From assembly GCA_030142905.1 (NCBI GenBank), contig JASJOG010000286.1:283449-347448 (forward strand): 64,000 nucleotides of DNA. Reading direction: 5' to 3'. The stretch comes from Heliopora coerulea (taxonomy: Eukaryota > Cnidaria > Anthozoa > Scleralcyonacea > Helioporidae). Positions within the stretch are counted from its first letter, which is position 1. Every line of letters starts with the position of its first letter. The notes below the pieces were generated by a model, which saw only the letters and a program-made list of their open reading frames with translations, was not told where the DNA came from and did not search any database. Shown here one piece after another: positions 30,401 through 44,314 of the stretch. The translations under genes and the position numbers were made by a program.

Positions 30401-32287
30401 GTGAACACAGCCATTCACTCTTTCACAATCGAATTCAAATTTCACTGACGCAATCACGCCAAAAGGTGGATAAGACGCATTTCGATGGACCAAAAATTTT
30501 TAAAAGTTTAGCTTTGATGATTCAAAGCAAGAATAGTGCTTTTTACTCATTAGAGCATATCCAAGGAATAGTCATCCTGGGGGAGGTAACAAGGAGGGTA
30601 AAGTCCCTGTGTTGCGGAAGCTATGCCCCCTCCGACCTTGGAAAATTTAATTTTTACGGAAAAACCTTCGGAAAAAATTTAAAGGATTTAGAAGTAGCGC
30701 ACAGAGATATTTCACAAAAATGTATTACAAAAATATTTAAAATCGTTTTCCGATCATTTAGATTTTTAAAATTTTCCACTAATCACACTGTTTAGCGTCC
30801 GGTCTGGAACTTTAGCCTCTACAGCATAAAATCTCAGTCGCCACCTCAGAAGTATCCGGATTTTGAAGAAGAGTCCCACAGTTGTTATAACCATACACTT
30901 TTTTATGATATCACAATAAAGTGTACTTAATTATTCACCAATGTGAAGGTGTATATAGTTTGTTGGCATAATTACATTGGTGATTATTGAAAATCTCTCA
31001 GAGTGACTGGCCAGAAAATTACGTCATAAATCTCAATAATAACCCATAGGTGATTAGAACCATAGAGATCATAAGTAAAACTAGAGTAGGCATTGGCCTG
31101 AACTTGAACGAAGCCACTTTTAAGCAAATTTGTGGTAAAATGGAGGCCAAACTTCCATGTCCCAAATCTTTTCTTGCAAATCGAGGTCCTCGACTCATCA
31201 TGAGGAAGGCAGAATCAAATGGCAAATACTTTCAGTTTTTGGTGAAAACTGCCGTTTTTCATGATATTTTTGATAGTGAAACCTTGCATTGAGCAAATTA
31301 CAGGTGGATTTTACCTGGAAGAACTATCCCAGCCTTATGAAGTACATCAGTGCTTTACTTTACGAATTACCAAATACGAAAACTATTTTAAACTTATTTT
31401 TCATTGAATTAAACTTTCCTGAAATACAGGCAGAAATAATAGACTAAAAACAATTGAAATGGATCTTATCTAAACCTGATGAATTCGTAAACTCGCTCCC
31501 ATATTTGGAGTTGTTTACCACAAAAGAAAAAAACACCGAGTGCTGATAAATTATTCAACTAACTGGCTTCCCTGTCCATGGAATTTTGGCTCATGAGTAG
31601 CTTATTGCGAGCTAAACTCTAGCTGTTGATTTTTGTAGTCGCTAGTGGAACTCAGAACAACAAAATAAATTTGGTAAATCTGTTTAAGTAACAAACAAAT
31701 TATAACAGGCTTCCCGGAGGACAGGTGGAATAGTTTAATGCAAGAACAAAAGAGTGATTCTTCCATGACATTGCAGACACCTCTTTGGAAACAGCTTATA
31801 TTATGAAAAGTTTGGTATGACGCTTCTAAAATAACAACAAATGGGTGACTTGAACACTAAAAGAATTCCAAATAGGGAGTTTCAACATGAGGAAATTTAC
31901 TAACATTTTGGATGGTGTTGTCGCGAAATGGTTTTGAAGAATTGTGGTACTGTCTTTGTTGTTCCCGAAGAAATTTAAGATGGCGAAAATTAATAACGAA
32001 CAACAAGTCCGTAACATTACAGATAACCTTAACTGACTCTGACGTCATAGTGCAAAGAAGTAGACAAGAGATCTAATTAAAAAAACCGATCTAATGAAAA
32101 AAACAAAACTCGGGTTAGCCTCTGGATTGTTGACGTTTGAAATGTTGCAGACTTGCAGTCCTTGCTGACTTGGTCACTTACGTGAAACTCAAATCGATAA
32201 AATGCAACGGTTTGCAATATATGCATCGAAACAAATGGTTGTTTTCCGACGGACAGAGTGGTTTTTTTTACGGCCTTTTTGTACTTT
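30401..32287. other. No supported gene
   Basis: The longest ORF is 30466-30795 (plus, 109 codons), which I do not recognise and which shows no splice or domain support. The rest is AT-rich with no clear repeat structure. Confidence 0.5.
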
Positions 32288-32364
32288 GATGTGTTTGTGG
32301 TAACTTGGCAATTATGTTTTTAATACGCACGCTCTCAAGCTGTTTACTCAGAAAAACTTTCTGA

Positions 32365-32436
32365 GTCCCTGACGGGAATCGAACCCGTAACCTTCTGATC
32401 GCCGGTGAGACGCTCTAACCATTGAGCTACAAAGAC
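32365..32436 (-). tRNA. tRNA-like SINE head (Ala-GGC-like), copy A
   Basis: 72 nt with a 7-bp acceptor stem (GTCTTTG/CAGGGAC), D arm GCTC/GAGC, T arm ACGGG/CCCGT and intact A and B boxes. The anticodon stem has one C-C mismatch, and the loop CCGGCGA has C at the usually invariant U33. It is embedded in a repeat, so I regard it as a SINE promoter, not a decoding tRNA. Confidence 0.45.
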
Positions 32437-32658
32437 TCAGATGGTGAGCGAAGGTTAAATTTGTGTACTGGTTCGTATAAATAAAAATAAAAACTGGTTC
32501 GTATAAATAGACGACATATCGAGACTAGCTGACTGGCAGTACATATGTCTACCATCTATACGAAAATAGACGACATATCGAGACTAGCAGACTGGCAGTA
32601 CATATGTCTACCATCTATACGAACCAGTACACAAATTTAACCTTCGCTCACCATCTGA

Positions 32659-32730
32659 GTCTTTGTAGCTCAATGGTTAGAGCGTCTCACCGGCGATCAG
32701 AAGGTTACGGGTTCGATTCCCGTCAGGGAC
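32659..32730 (+). tRNA. tRNA-like SINE head (Ala-GGC-like), copy B
   Basis: Identical to copy A on the opposite strand, as part of the palindrome. Complete cloverleaf except for the mismatch in the anticodon stem and C33. No encoded CCA. Internal A and B boxes could drive RNA polymerase III. Confidence 0.45.
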
Positions 32731-32916
32731 TCAGAAAGTTTTTCTGAGTAAACAGCTTGAGAGCGTGCGTATTAAAAACATAATTACCAAGTTACCACAA
32801 ACACATCATTGATAAACATAAAAATAGACGACATATCGAGACTAGCAGACTGGCAGTACATATGTCTACCATCTATACGAACCAGTACACAAATTTAACC
32901 TTCGCTCACCATCTGA

Positions 32917-32988
32917 GTCTTTGTATCTCAATGGTTAGAGCGTCTCACCGGCGATCAGAAGGTTACGGGTTCGATTCCCGTCAGGGAT
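32917..32988 (+). tRNA. tRNA-like SINE head, copy C, degenerate
   Basis: Direct copy with A box TATCTCAATGG (TAGC changed to TATC) and a last acceptor pair broken (GGGAT end). Probably inactive. Confidence 0.35.
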
Positions 32989-33030
32989 TCAGAAAGTTTT
33001 TCTGAGTAAACAGCTTGAGAGCGTGCGTAT

Positions 33031-35640
33031 TTTTGTACTTTGTTTTTATCCCGTACTCTTATTGTTTCATAACCTAAGGTGATTTTAAACGGAACGATTC
33101 TTTGCTGAATATGTTGCCTCTGCAAAATTTTGTTAAATATTGTTGATAAATGATGATGATGAACTATTTTATTTATCAACGCTAACATCGTCAGGAAAAG
33201 CTGGTTTCGACGATGGGCGTGTGAAACAATATAAAGGAAAATTACATTATTTACAAACAAAACAAAGTGGTATGTCTTCAGTGTAATTTAACCCTTTTGT
33301 CTAATTTTTGTTTTCATTTTAGGTTCATTTACGTTCTTTTGTTGGTACCACTGTTTACTTAGTATTCTTCACTAAAATTAACTGAGCGGAGCTTGTTGTA
33401 AGTTGTTGCTTGAAAATTTCTCTTTGTTGTGACATTTCTATCCGTTCATTTGTTTACAAGTTAGAACTATATGCTTAGAAATAGCTCTCTTTGTCCAAGG
33501 ACAAACAGTCGCGGACAAACTGCAGCGAATCATAAGCGTATATTTTGCTGCATAGATTCTCATGAGTTTATTACATACACCAGGATAACAATCGCATCGT
33601 GCATAATAATACTTGTTAAAGTTAAACATAAAATCATAAACGGGATACATTTGGAGAATCCTTCACGCTACTTTTAACTAGAAGGCAAATAGCATTAAGT
33701 GCCTTACATAAGTATTGATAAAGTTTGATGCAATAAACGATGTTCATGTAATTCCATGTCTGCCACCACCAACTCCTTCCACCATATGTAAATTACTTAT
33801 TGAACTTATCTTACTGAGTTCCATAATTTTTTTCCTCAGAAACAAGTTAAGCTCTGTCCCCTTATTATAAAGCAATAAATCATTAGAGCAATTTTAAAGT
33901 AAACATTGGTGCACTTACTTTTTCCCTTGCAGGCTCTTTCTTCCCTGCATGTTCGTTTCAGTTGTTGGTTTTACTATAAGAGTAAATATAAAAATACATG
34001 AAAAGTACTGTTAATTGAAATAGAAGATATATAGTATACTATAATATATGTTCAATGTTTTCATAAGGTGCTGGACTCAAGGTCAAGGTGAAGGTCAAAG
34101 TCAACGAAAAAATTATGAAGGTCATTCAAGATCACCGTGAGAAAGAACTTTAATTTTTTCGGGAAAATTCGACATTTAGAGTGTAAGACCTCCTTAACAC
34201 AGATTCTGTCATCATGCTTAGGTATACATATATGCTCTAAGATGTAGTCATTCACGAGGTCGAAACAAAAGACCAGACAATGGAAGTATTCCTGAGGAAC
34301 AAATAAAGAAAACATAAGCCAAAGTCCAAGGTATGAAAACCATAGCCAGCACAACCATGGAAGCAATACGAAAGCGAAACAAAGGTTCTTTAGTCTTGTG
34401 TTTTTGCTTCCTTTTGCATCACTTGAGTGAACAAGGCTTATAATTCTTCATCCTGACTAATGTCATTAGCTATTTTGAGTACAAATCCTGTTTATTATTG
34501 GATCACCAATGTAGCAATACCTACTGGGGACACCTGTCATCAACTCGTACACAACACAACGTACAATCGTACGCGATAATAAAGTATATACAATGGATAA
34601 TTAAACTGATTAAAGGAATGCTAAATGTTTGAAATCTGCCCAGCAAATCATGAATACTTCAGAATCTCATGAAATGTCTGTTTACTTGTTTAACCTTTAT
34701 GTTCCACTGACAAGTAATTAACTGCAAATCAAAACCAGTACTTCTTTCAGTAACTTCTCTTGTCCATTCAGAACTTATTCGTAAAGTTCATATGAACTTA
34801 ATAGCGTCGGTGGAATCAAGACACTTCACAACATGAATCACAATGTGTCGAATGAGATAAGTGCATGCCTAACTTGAAATTTCCAAACACACTAACCAGA
34901 TAGCTATCGCCATTTTCGATCTCTCTTGAAACGGTATGATTATCCAACAAAATCGGTTTTCCTTAGCATTTTACTGCAAGATTTGTATCACTAATATCAC
35001 GGTTTTGTAAACATCCAGCTCAGTAATACAATTCAGACATAACACTGATATGTCTCGACATAACACTGGGATGTAAATCACTCTGGAAACACTCCTGTTC
35101 AGGATTTAATGTAAGAACGTTTTTAAACGGGACCAGTGATGTTGCCTCTAAATGTCTAGATTCATAGCACTGCTCCGGTCGCGTTTAGTAGCCTTAAATA
35201 TTCAATTGGGCATATACAAAGCGTGTTCAAATTTCTCCGAGATGGATATTTCGAGTTATGACTTCCTGGTAATCCTTGACTAGAAGGTAAATACGATTTA
35301 AGTATCTTACCTCAATTCCGATAAAATCTAATGAAATGAAATGATACTCCGCTAAATGTGATCGTAAATTGCAGTCTTAACAGATCTTCTTGCGGGCTAA
35401 TAAATTTTTCCCACTAGTTTCCTTTCAATATTGTTAAATTACTTTGGCTTATTAACTCCAGGTTGACCAATGGCACGACACATTCCATTTTCCTGTCTGA
35501 TACTTTGATAGGTTGGGTAAGAATTATCGTTCTATTGGCTATTGTCAAGGGCGATGAGTCCTTACCCATTTCCTGGACCAACGAAGTGAAATAGTAGATT
35601 AATTGGGAAGTGAGAGACAAGCTACTTACTTTTCCATGTA
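33031..35640. other. No gene; fragments of the dispersed repeat family
   Basis: 33655-33800 (AATCCTTCACGCTACTTTTA, ACTAGAAGGCAAATAGCATT, then TTCCACCATATGTAAATTAC) and 35260-35330 (AATCCTTGACTAGAAGGTAA) match the family copies at 29.9 and 47.5 kb. The rest is AT-rich and unassigned. A segment near 34240-34420 weakly resembles 38260-38440. Confidence 0.5.
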
Positions 35641-38600
35641 TCCTGACGAACTTATGATTATTGGAAACAGCCAGTTTTGCTAGGGTATAAAAACCCGGTT
35701 TGAATATCTAGACCATTTGCATTTTTCCCCCTGTTGGAGGAAAAATACTTACAAACAAAAGCATTACATGAAGTATTTAATCTGTTGAACGTCGGAACTT
35801 TCAAGTTGTCCTGCAGATGGGTCGTTTTGCACGTGAATGAAAGTGGTCAACAGAGTTGTAACCGACCAACGGCAGCCGATTTGTTCGTTGAATGGCAGGT
35901 TGTCAGGTCAGGTTAGTGCTTTTGACGCAAGATTGGGTATCGCTGATTCCGGCCGTAATTTTCAATCTCATTGGTGATTTTCAACTTTTTGCGTCGCCAA
36001 AGTAAGAGGAAAAATTGCAAATGTTGCCGCTCTAGCACAGGAGACGTGACAGCTCAAAAATTATATACAAGAATAAATTGCAGCAAATCCACGAGTTAGA
36101 TCTTTAGCGATAATCTGCTTATGGTCATTAGTACAACCTCCAGACAAAGTACATCTTTTCGTGCATTGGCGATACGACATTTAAGCCAATTAGAAATGAA
36201 TACAAACCACTTCCAAATTTTTGTTTTTCTTTTTTTTATCTCAAGGTCTGTTAGCCAGCTTTTCGTTGCAAAGATTTGTCTCTTCGTGTAGCCACCACTG
36301 TCAATTTAAGTTAAACATTCGTCTAAAACGCAAACATGGGATTCTGGTTTTTCATGTTGAAGCTTTTCTTTTCTAATAAACTGACAAATTTAGGAAAAAT
36401 GTACATTACCGTCGATCATGGCTTTTGGAGGAGTATCACTCAAATTGTCAATCTCTACATGCATGCAAATATCCCGCAGCAAGTGCAGTAAATCATGGGG
36501 GAAATAAAGGGATGTATCCCCCCAAACCTTTTGACATCAGTGGATATCTGTCGTTATCATCCTTTCCACTTTTGAACTTGAGAATTTTGAAGGAACTTGA
36601 GAGTATCTAATTTAAAATTCTTATAGATCCATTCAAATATTGTGTTTGCCCCGTCTTATTTTCTGTTGGTTATTTCGTGAGTAATTACACATCAGCCAGC
36701 TATAAGCTACGTCTAAATGACTGTCTTCAACTCGTCATCACAGTTGACTAATAAATCAAACGGTCTTAAAGAGAAAAACGGTCCTTGTTTTTAAGAAATA
36801 TCCCCCCAGCTTTTCTTACATGAATTTACGCCCTGCATGCAGCGTGAAGAACATTTTGAACGCAGAAATGAGGAATAGGTTGAGAAGAAAAACTTCTGAC
36901 TAGTCACACTGAAGATGCAGCGAAGGTACATTTTAAAATTGGTACTAGAAAGTATTTAAGGACTGCTATATAAGTCATCTATTAGTAGTATTCGCTGGGG
37001 AAACAACATCACTTATAGTAGCCTATTGGCCTAACGACGGAAAAATACAGTTAGTCCAAGTTTTCCCCATGTACTGAAACTATATTAGAAATATTAATTG
37101 TTATACATATAATCCGTATACATCTTGTGATGTATTACACTCACTCTGATCTTGTGATGTATTACATTGTCTAAAGACGACACCATTGCCTGATGATGTA
37201 GGAAAGTCTGATTATTATTTTGACTCCATGTTTTGAATGCAGGCATTTCCGAAGTAAACATCGTTAAAGAATTTGTGTATAATTTACAAGCAAAAAGGTG
37301 GCATGTCAATGCATTCTAACTTTTTAAGAGGGCTTTCGAAGGTGGAGAATTTTATTTAATAAGAAAAAATAGGGAAGGTCACGAAAGTCAAATCCTTACA
37401 ATCACGTAGCTTTGTTTAGTTTATATTGATATGAAAGGACATGAATATTTAAATATTATAACTGAACTTATTTGTGTGCAAACTGAAACAGTGCAGATTC
37501 GCAAGAACGCAAAAAACACCAAAAATTGGAGACTTTGACATTTGTTTTATGGAGATGATCTGCTGTGTGACATTTATGAAAGCGACAGAAAGAGAGCGAG
37601 CGGGAGAGGATAAAGTGATGAATGACAGAGGAAATTTTTTTATTTCATTTTTGGAATGATGTTTGAATAAACTTTATATTGCTTCTTAATAGTTTGAATA
37701 GTTTGATTGAAGGAATTGATATTTTGCCATGGTGTTTCTTTTTAAATGATAGTTTATGTCAAAAGTTAAGTGACTGTACAAAGGTCTTTGTATTTTTATA
37801 GAACAGTTAATTTCTCACTTGGTTTCCTGTCACGAAATTTCTCATAATATAATATCGTAGACACATTGATGGTCTTCTACCCAAAAGTTCAGAATTGCGA
37901 GAACTGTTTGCGGGGCATTATTGGATGTCTTCGAATGTTTTTTTAGTCGTGTGACAGTGTGACTGTTTTATGTCACAACATGTGTTGGAGTACGTTCTGA
38001 TTATGACGATGAAACCATATTCATGAGAAAATTTAAACAGAGAATAGTTACTGGTAATTGACACATTACCATTATTACTGTATGGACAACAATTTTCGTG
38101 TCATCAAATAATTTCTTCTCAGTTCATGTCAGAGGGCGGCAGAAAACCGCAGGGATAAGAGGTTTGATGATGCACTTAGGATACTCTGATGTTGATCTAA
38201 AGTCTGGTCACACGAGCTAAGTAAGCACAAGCACAAGTTCAAAAAAAAAAGATAGGACAGAGTAGGTATTCCTGAGAAACATGAACATTATCACCAACAC
38301 ATGGTATAAACATAACCACTTATGCAAATATAATAGCAATAACAAAGTAGAAGACAAAAGTTCTTTTGTCTCTCGCTTGTGCTTTCATTTCATTTACATC
38401 AAATCACCGGTAAATTTTGCTTGTGCGTTGCGCTTGTGCTTCTATCATGCTAGTGAGGCGGGACTAACGGTTTCAGCAGAGTTCAACCAAAGATAGGTTC
38501 ACGTTCGTGTGATCATCACTAGCAGTTACTAACGGGCATGGATTATTAGAAAATTCAGTTTATGAAATTACTTAAGATGTCTGTCTCTTTCTGTTCCTGT

Positions 38601-38709
38601 TGTGAACTGTTTTGCTTTCACTGACATGATTAAACCCTTTTGAACTTTTAAGTAAGTATGTAAACTTTATATTTGTACTAAATAACCCTATCAGCTGACA
38701 AAGCTGTCC
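35641..38709. other. No supported gene
   Basis: Only short ORFs of 60-71 codons without domain or splice support. Near 37110-37165 GTGATGTATTACA occurs twice about 33 bp apart. Nothing else stands out. Confidence 0.5.
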
Positions 38710-41709
38710 TTGCTAGTGGTCAAATCAGGGCCACTCCTCATGGGTCAAGTGTTACTACAGGATGCTAGGAAACCGGAGTGCCAGGAGAAAACCCGCGCTG
38801 CTTGGCAGGGTATGGTAGGGGAACACAATATTGATCGTAACACTGATGTTGTTTCAGATAGCTCACAAATTAATGCTTACTTTAATAATCATCGACCATC
38901 ATTATTAAACCGGCCTAATGATCAGATGCATTATACAAATTTTCGATGGTGGCACACGAATCACTGACCCCGCAGTTGGATGAATTATTTAAATCTTGTG
39001 AGTCGAATAAGAAGGTCCTGAATGACGGTGAAAGTAATTATCAAATGTCATCTTATGCTATTCCAGTTTCGGTTACAAGTCGACCTTTTAAAAACCTTCA
39101 TTACACCAGTTATAATATACGAAGGAGAGTTTTAAGCAAGCGGAAAACAAATAATTTTACTGTTACGGCTAATTTTTACCTCCGCAATACGCGTAACCTT
39201 TTAAATTTGATATCGGTGAAGATTAACAAACCTGCCCAATCTAACCTTACTGGGTCGAAAGAAGTCACAAAATTTGCGCTCCCGAATATTTATTTGATTA
39301 AGGCTCGATCACTTTTGTCAAAAGTCGATGAATTAACTGCAACATTAAATGCGAATACAGTTAATTTGGTTGGAGTAACGGAAACATGGTTGAGTAAGGA
39401 AATGGAAGATAACCTCGTCTCTATTAATGGAAATAATTTATTTCGAAAAGATCGCCCTTGTCGTCGAGGCGGTGGAGTTTGTGTTTATTTAACAGAAGAC
39501 ATCCTTGTTAAACGTCGTATTGACCTTGAAAATGACAACTTTGAATGCATGTGGCTATGGCTACGCCCTACTCGCTTCTCCAGACCTCTATCTGGAATTG
39601 TCATATGTGTTGTTTACCATCCTCCTGGTTTGCCAGAACATGAATATTCACTCCTGAATGAATATTTGACAAATACCACCGATACTCTGTGTAATCTTTA
39701 TCCTAACTGTGGGCTAATTTTCCTTGGCGATTTTAAGGATTTTGAAATATCAAAGTTACTATCAAGACACAATCTAGAGCAAGTGGTTCATGTACCCACA
39801 AGGCCCTTCTACTCTCGATTTAATCATCACTAATCTATCTAACTTTTATGGCACCCCACAAGCTTTAGCCCCTCTGGGGGGATCTGATCACAACATTATA
39901 ACATGGGTCCCTTGTCCTATAAATCCTAAATTCAAACTATCCTCAAAGTCCGTGAAGCACTCGATTTGTCTTTATCCTCGTTCTAGCATCGATACTTTTG
40001 GAAGATGGGCTTCAGCGAACGACTGGTTCAACGAGCTTGGCCCTAATGCCAATGTAGACGATCTAGCAACGTCTTTTTAATCATCTATGGTGCAAGCGAT
40101 CGATCGTATATTTCCTGCAAAATTGGTGAAAAAGCACCCTACTGATAAACCCTGGATCACACCTACTATTAAAAGTCTAATACGCGACCGACAGAAAGCA
40201 TTTCACAGTGGGAATACCATCCTATGGCAGTCTTTGAGACGTAAAGTCCAACATGAAATTGAGAGAAGAAAAAAATCTTTTTATAAAAATAATGTTCAGA
40301 ACTTAAAGACAACTGATTGTCACAAATGGTGGAAAATGGTCAATAAAATGTCCGGCAAGCCAGAGAAAACAGCATGTTTTTTGCTGGAACTTGACAGTGA
40401 AATTTTAAATAATGACCAATTGGCTACTGCCCTTAACGAGTTCTACGTGTTCGTCAACGCCGATATTCCAGCACTAGACGTGAACTCATTAACTGCCTAT
40501 CTACCATCTAACGACAATGTTCTTAGTGTACAACCCCAAGACGTCTGTAGAAAACTGCAAGCAATCCAAGCCCACAAAGCAATAGGCCCTGATAATGTAC
40601 CCAGTCAAATTTCAAAGCAATTTGCTTATGTTATAGCAGAACCAGTTACTACCATTTTTAATGCATCGCTCCGTTTCGGTGTAGTGCCACAAATCTGGAA
40701 AGAATCTAATATTATTCCAATTCCGAAAATGCGGCAACCTGAAAGCGAGGGTGATACCAGACCAATATCCTTGACTTCCTGTTTGTCTAAAGTGCTAGAA
40801 GATTTTGTTGTTGAATGGTTGATTGATGATGTTAAAGAAATGATTGACCCATACCAATTTGGCTGCTTGAGGGGGTCATCGTCTTCTTTTTGTCTACTGG
40901 ATATGCTTCATACCTGGTTATCCCATCTGGACACTCGTGGTAGTTACATTCGGATTTGTTTTTTAGACTTTTCAAAGGCTTTCGACCGTATTGGTTATAA
41001 TGTCCTGATTGAAAAATTTATTAACCTGGGTGTTAGATGGTCTTTGATTCCTTGGATTATGAATTTTCTATCTGATCAAAGACAACGTGTTATGATTGGT
41101 GATTCAATCTTTAGTTGGTTCTCTGTTGCAGCAGGTGTCTCTCAGGGGACAAAATTGGGACCGATATTGTTCTTGGTTATGGTAAACGACTTGAGAATTA
41201 ATACGCCCGACACGAGAATGTGGAAATTTGTGGATGATGTTTCTATTTCCGAAAATCTCACCTTAAATTCGACCTCCACTATCCAAACGACTCTTACTAC
41301 CATTGACTTATGGGCTTCAAATAACTGGATGAAGCTAAATGCTAAGAAGTGCAAAGAACTCAGAGTATGTTATCTTAAGGAAGCTCCCCTGTTATCACCC
41401 TTGGTAATCGGCAATCACACGATTGAAACGGTTCGATCTCACAAAGTTTTAGGATTAATCATCCAAGACAACCTAAAATGGGACGAGCAAATATCCTCAG
41501 TTGTTGCTAAAGCGTCCAAACGCTTGCACATATTGCGAGTGCTGAGCAGTGGTGGGGTACAAGCATCTGATCTTATCAAAATTTATTATGCTCTCATACG
41601 GCCAGTCTTAGGATATTGTTGCCTGGTGTGGAGTAACTCTATTCCTACTTGTTTATCTGATGAATGGCGACGGGTGTTTGACATTGCACCAAGAATACCT
41701 TGGTTGTAG
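38710..41709 (+). pseudogene. Non-LTR retrotransposon (CR1-like LINE): endonuclease and reverse transcriptase, broken
   Basis: ORF pieces: 38946-39833 (AP-type endonuclease N-terminal part), 39790-40080 (endonuclease end) and 40087-41709 (reverse transcriptase). Endonuclease motifs: VTETWLS with catalytic Glu, CVVYHPPG and GGSDHNIITW with catalytic His. Two conserved Asn positions are Lys (LIKARSL, GDFKDF). A +1 shift lies near 39810-39825 and an in-frame TAA at 40078-40080. The reverse transcriptase keeps FLDFSKAFDRI, GVSQGTKLGPILF and FVDDVSI (aspartates intact, Tyr-Ala replaced by Phe-Val), then a thumb to VWSNSIPTCLSDE, where the frame decays. LINEs copy themselves by target-primed reverse transcription; this copy is dead. 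The call of CR1-like rather than another APE-type clade is tentative. Confidence 0.85.
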
Positions 41710-44314
41710 AAACGAATGTTATCGAGATCCAAAGCACAAGGCAATAATTTAATTGTTCAACGAGATCAATATACTGGTATGAAATGGAGGGCCTGGACCT
41801 CCAAATTTACGTTTTGGAGAGACATGCACCCCCCCCGGTAAACGCCGATGCAAATTAGTGAATACTTGGAATGAACAAAGGCATACGTGGTGATTATATT
41901 GACTGAATTGTGATCTACCACAAATTGATAAAAAATCTCTTGACAAAGAAGAGCAAACCATGCATTGCCATAGTCCAATGTTAAAGATGTTTGTGAATAT
42001 GTCATGAAAAGTGGTATTTTACGTACCATATACCGAACTTTCCATTTGATCTCATCCATGATTTTCCATGGTTTCCCGCCATATATCCAACTAAAACCCA
42101 TCTCCTTATATTCTGGATGGACTTGCTGTAAACTTCTTTCTTTACTGTATATCTGTTGGTCAGGTAATCAAGAATTTCAATGCTAATTTAATGTCATGGG
42201 ACCTCATGCTTCAACACATGATATTTAGTTGTTGATGGAGTCAGTGTTTATGGCATATCAGGGAAGCTTATTATTCTGATACTTTTCCTTCACAATCCAG
42301 TTAATCGGTGTGTATCTTGACTCACACTGCATTCATTGCCATGTTTCAAGGACATCTTATGGACATTTCATGATATCAGTAAGCATTCTTTAATTCTCAA
42401 GGAGCTAGATAGCACAAGAACAAAATAATGCACATACATATAATAATCATCAAATGTTAATTTCAGTATGTATTTAGAAAATTCATGAAATTTTTAATAC
42501 TTTATTCTAATGAAAATTTTTCTTTCATGGATCACTTCATGACATACAACGAAGGTAAGTCTATCATGCTTGGCAACCTCAATATTTATAACCAATCATC
42601 ACTGTCACTGTTAGTTAATCAAAGCATCAGATATTTGTGTATAACCACATTTCTCTTTATACCCAACTCTAATCACTCACCAGAAACTTCAGAACAATAA
42701 TCCTATCACAACAAGTTCCACTAATGTTGTACAGATATCTTTAATGGACATTAACCTGGTTTATGTCATGGAATTAGGCAGAATGTCCACCATTTGCATT
42801 TAGTTTTGCACTACAGCTTGTGACTGAAAATCTCACCTGTAAAATCCCTGCTGAAGGAGCTCCAAATGGATTGATGGAATCACTTGGCTACATGGCTGCA
42901 CTTGGCTAAATGGCTACACTTGGCTACATGGTTGCACGAGGCCAGGTTCGGATACATGTATGAATAGAATTGTGGTCTGCAGACTGGAAACCCTGCCTCT
43001 CCAAACCTCATAAAGCAACGTATGATCATACGGCACCCATCATAGATAGTCACCATCACCTCGCCAGCCGGGGTCTCCAGAGCATTAGGTCCCAGTTGGT
43101 GAATGTGACCTGGAAAGTCAAAGGGAATTTAAGGAAACATTTATGAGGTGGTTCAGTTTGTATCTGGCCGGCAATTCAGAGCTGCCAAATTTCAGAACCT
43201 TTTAGGTGGAAGTCAACGCATCGTGAGATGAATGCGATCACCAACTGATAAGGTCTTTTGGCAATAAGTTCTTGTGTGCGCTACTCTGTGTCAGACACTG
43301 GTATGTGGTTGTGTTGTATTTTGAGAGCAGGATGGGGGCGCCTCAAGTGCAAGTTTGTTTGGGATATTATTCTCATGACTGACGACTTGAATGACTTGAA
43401 TAGCATAGTCTAGTGTAGTTCAGCAAATCTGATTTCCAAATCATCTGGTGGAACATTGCCATGGTTTCATCACACACACCTATTGCTCTACAAAAAAATC
43501 AAAGCAACTTGTTCATTTCCTCACTAAAGCCATATTCTGAAAAATGAAAGCTATGTTGCATCAGAATTCTAATGTACTCAAAGTACATGCAATAGACTAA
43601 ATTTCAACGGTACGAGAACCAGAATTTTTGAGAGCCAAATGTTTTTAGGTGCTCAACTCAATACATGCTTAAAAATAAAAAAGCATAACCTGCTTACATT
43701 CAGAATTGATTTTATTTTTGACATTAGAACAATAACAAGCAATCTCATTATCTCACAGTGTTTTTCTTACAGCCGGTACACTGTACTGCTACTGTACCAC
43801 GTTTCCCACTAGTATAAGTTCTAAATATTTAGCTAATAGGAAAGAAATTCTATGAAAGTTTTTTTTTACAGTTTTTTTAGTGTGATCCTTTCATGTGAAT
43901 GGACAAGGGTCCTATAGCACAATAAATTCCTCGCAGCTGCCATGTTGAAAACTATGGTGGAAACTGGGAAGTTGTCTTGCCCAAGGTCTTGTCTGGTTCC
44001 CAGCTTTCCACTCAATTTCTTGGGTGAAATGTGCTCCCAAACTCTCTACCAGTGAAGGGTGGTGGCAGAGACTGGTAACAAAACCAGGTGTACCCCATTC
44101 CCCACTACAAGTACCTTGGACAATGGGATAGTTGTATCCAATTATTAAACAACTTCTAATGTGGCTACATTCCTGCTTGTGCATTGTTCTGAAGTGTTGA
44201 CTTTTGTAAATGTATAATTTGAAAATATTATTTTATCCATATATGACAAAATGTTTGTTTATTTTTAAAATTTGGCTAAAAGTCCAACCATTCACCACAA
44301 CTACACTGGAGACA
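41710..44314. other. No supported gene
   Basis: AT-rich. A small tandem of GGCTACATGG/GGCTAAATGG-type decamers lies near 42889-42936. Short ORFs such as 41766-42101 and 43912-44184 (minus) show no recognisable domain. Confidence 0.5.

Larger units (their letters stand above)
32288..32807. repeat. Palindromic pair of tRNA-headed SINEs (192-bp arms)
   Basis: Arms 32288-32479 and 32616-32807 are inverted and equal in length. Each contains a tRNA-like head, a flanking CTCAGAAAGTTTTTCTGAG hairpin and a common tail (CTTGAGAGCGTGCGTATT). The spacer holds tandem units of about 62 bp starting ATAGACGACATATCGAGACT. A third, direct copy follows at about 32820-33030. Confidence 0.85.

Noticed and set aside
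32365..32988. Three functional tRNA genes
   Set aside because: They lie in a repeated unit with shared flanks, have a mismatched anticodon stem and C at position 33, and one has a broken A box; a SINE origin explains them better.
38710..38967. Independent small gene before the LINE
   Set aside because: It overlaps the LINE reading frame and has no domain; most likely part of the LINE 5' region.
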